Shown here: one piece after another, positions 63,481 to 64,000 of the stretch
How positions within the stretch are numbered: position 1 is the first letter of the stretch
Layout of the letters: the number at the start of each line of letters is the position of its first letter
Source of the DNA: Acidobacteriota bacterium
GTDB lineage: Bacteria; Acidobacteriota; Terriglobia; Terriglobales; Acidobacteriaceae
Reading direction: 5' to 3'
Assembly (NCBI GenBank): GCA_013289765.1
Contig: JABCZI010000001.1
Coordinates: forward strand, 434,001 to 498,000
DNA: 64,000 nucleotides
Program-made: the position numbers and the translations under genes
Notes under the pieces: model-generated
Seen by the model: only the letters and a program-made list of their open reading frames with translations
Told to the model about the DNA's origin: nothing
The model's database searches: none

Positions 63481-64000
63481 ATGCTGAAGTGCAAGCAGGT
63501 TGCGAAACCGACACCGACGCCATACGCCACCAGCGCAGATTTCTGTCGAATTTTCCAGGAAGAGATGAACAGCCTCTACCTGCTCTCTGTGTTGCTCACC
63601 GCAGACGGTGAAAAAGCCGAGATGTGCTTTGTCCGGAGTCTAGAGCACGCTGCCGGAGGCACCTCAGTTTTCAAGGAGTGGGCGCACACCTGGACTCGGC
63701 GCACGATTATCCACAACGCCATACGCGTGAGCGATCCACGTCCGGCGGGAGGGAATCCCATTCTGAATTCCACCCCGGCGTGCCGGAGTGCTGCCTACCT
63801 GCGGGCGGAGATCGCCGCAATTGTTAACCTTCCGGCGTTCGAGCGCTTTGTCTTCGTCCTATCGGTTTTCGAACACTTTTCCGATCACGAGTGTTCTCTG
63901 CTGCTGAGTTGCACCCGCCATGAGGTAATCACGGCACGAAATCGCGCGCTGCGGCGAATTGGAGATTTGAGGACATTCGACGAGGAGGAAATCTCCGTCA
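63481..64000 (+). CDS. sigma-70-like protein, partial (runs off the window)
   Basis: An open frame from ATG 63481 (GAGG upstream) to the window end, 173 codons so far without a stop. Residues near the start (SADFCRIFQEEMNSLYLLSV) resemble a sigma-70 region 2 helix, and the second part (FERFVFVLSVFEHFSDHECS, then LLLSCTRHEVITARNRALRR) resembles region 4 with its HTH. Acidobacterial genomes carry many such short 'sigma factor-like' genes. The C terminus is missing. It is divergent from the two-component operon. Confidence 0.65.
   Translation, partial: MLKCKQVAKPTPTPYATSADFCRIFQEEMNSLYLLSVLLTADGEKAEMCFVRSLEHAAGGTSVFKEWAHTWTRRTIIHNAIRVSDPRPAGGNPILNSTPACRSAAYLRAEIAAIVNLPAFERFVFVLSVFEHFSDHECSLLLSCTRHEVITARNRALRRIGDLRTFDEEEISV

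Overview
The window looks like a chromosomal segment of an Acidobacteriota (class Terriglobia-like) soil bacterium. This is inferred from gene content, not from a marker gene: a carboxypeptidase-regulatory-domain TonB receptor, HAF-repeat and kelch/choice-of-anchor secreted proteins, an ECF42 sigma factor with DGPF/YciI partners, CHASE3 sensors, a BlaI/M56 pair, and many short hairpin repeats between genes. Base composition is moderately GC rich and quite even. No rRNA, CRISPR array, prophage or complete insertion sequence is visible. One tRNA (His, GTG) is present.

Layout. 0.1-4.2 kb: zinc-ribbon protein, PilZ protein, then the pqqBCDE operon for pyrroloquinoline quinone, with no pqqA found. 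4.2-17 kb: outer-membrane barrel, homoserine dehydrogenase, a small unlisted ORF, aldo/keto reductase, large TonB receptor, YihY membrane protein, M56/BlaI pair, tRNA-His, TPR protein, CHASE3 protein. 17-25 kb: a PIN toxin-antitoxin pair, PBP1b-type transglycosylase/transpeptidase, prolyl-tRNA synthetase, a second PIN module with an unclassified partner behind a strong promoter and operator, and arabinose-5-phosphate isomerase. 25-45 kb: S41 peptidase, potassium channel, secreted HAF, kelch and beta-helix proteins, two tandem FtsX/MacB-type permeases, two GGDEF cyclases, a GH30 glycosidase with a Tat signal, and a RodZ-like protein. 45-50 kb: TetR regulator divergent from a protein with an HGLVH motif, then a membrane protein-DGPF-DGPF-ECF42 operon. 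50-53.5 kb: a repeat-rich accessory patch with a possible nuclease, an XRE/ImmA pair and two small proteins. 53.6-64 kb: ahcY and metK, an OmpA-type protein, an ice-binding-like lipoprotein, a transposase relic, a CpxAR-like two-component system, and a truncated sigma-like gene running off the end.

How the genes fit together. pqqBCDE supplies a cofactor for periplasmic dehydrogenases. metK and ahcY make S-adenosylmethionine and recycle its product. PBP1b, the RodZ-like protein and KdsD serve the envelope, and many other genes encode secreted or outer-membrane proteins. Signalling is dense: PilZ plus two diguanylate cyclases, two CHASE3 sensors, a full two-component system, a lone receiver, and three repressor-type regulators beside their targets. 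The least understood parts are the module at 22.85-23.83 kb, the TetR/HGLVH pair at 45.5-47.1 kb and the XRE/ImmA patch at 50.2-53.5 kb. Several small features (55-aa and 15-aa ORFs, a possible ACG start, a 32-bp perfect palindrome) were found by reading the gaps directly.
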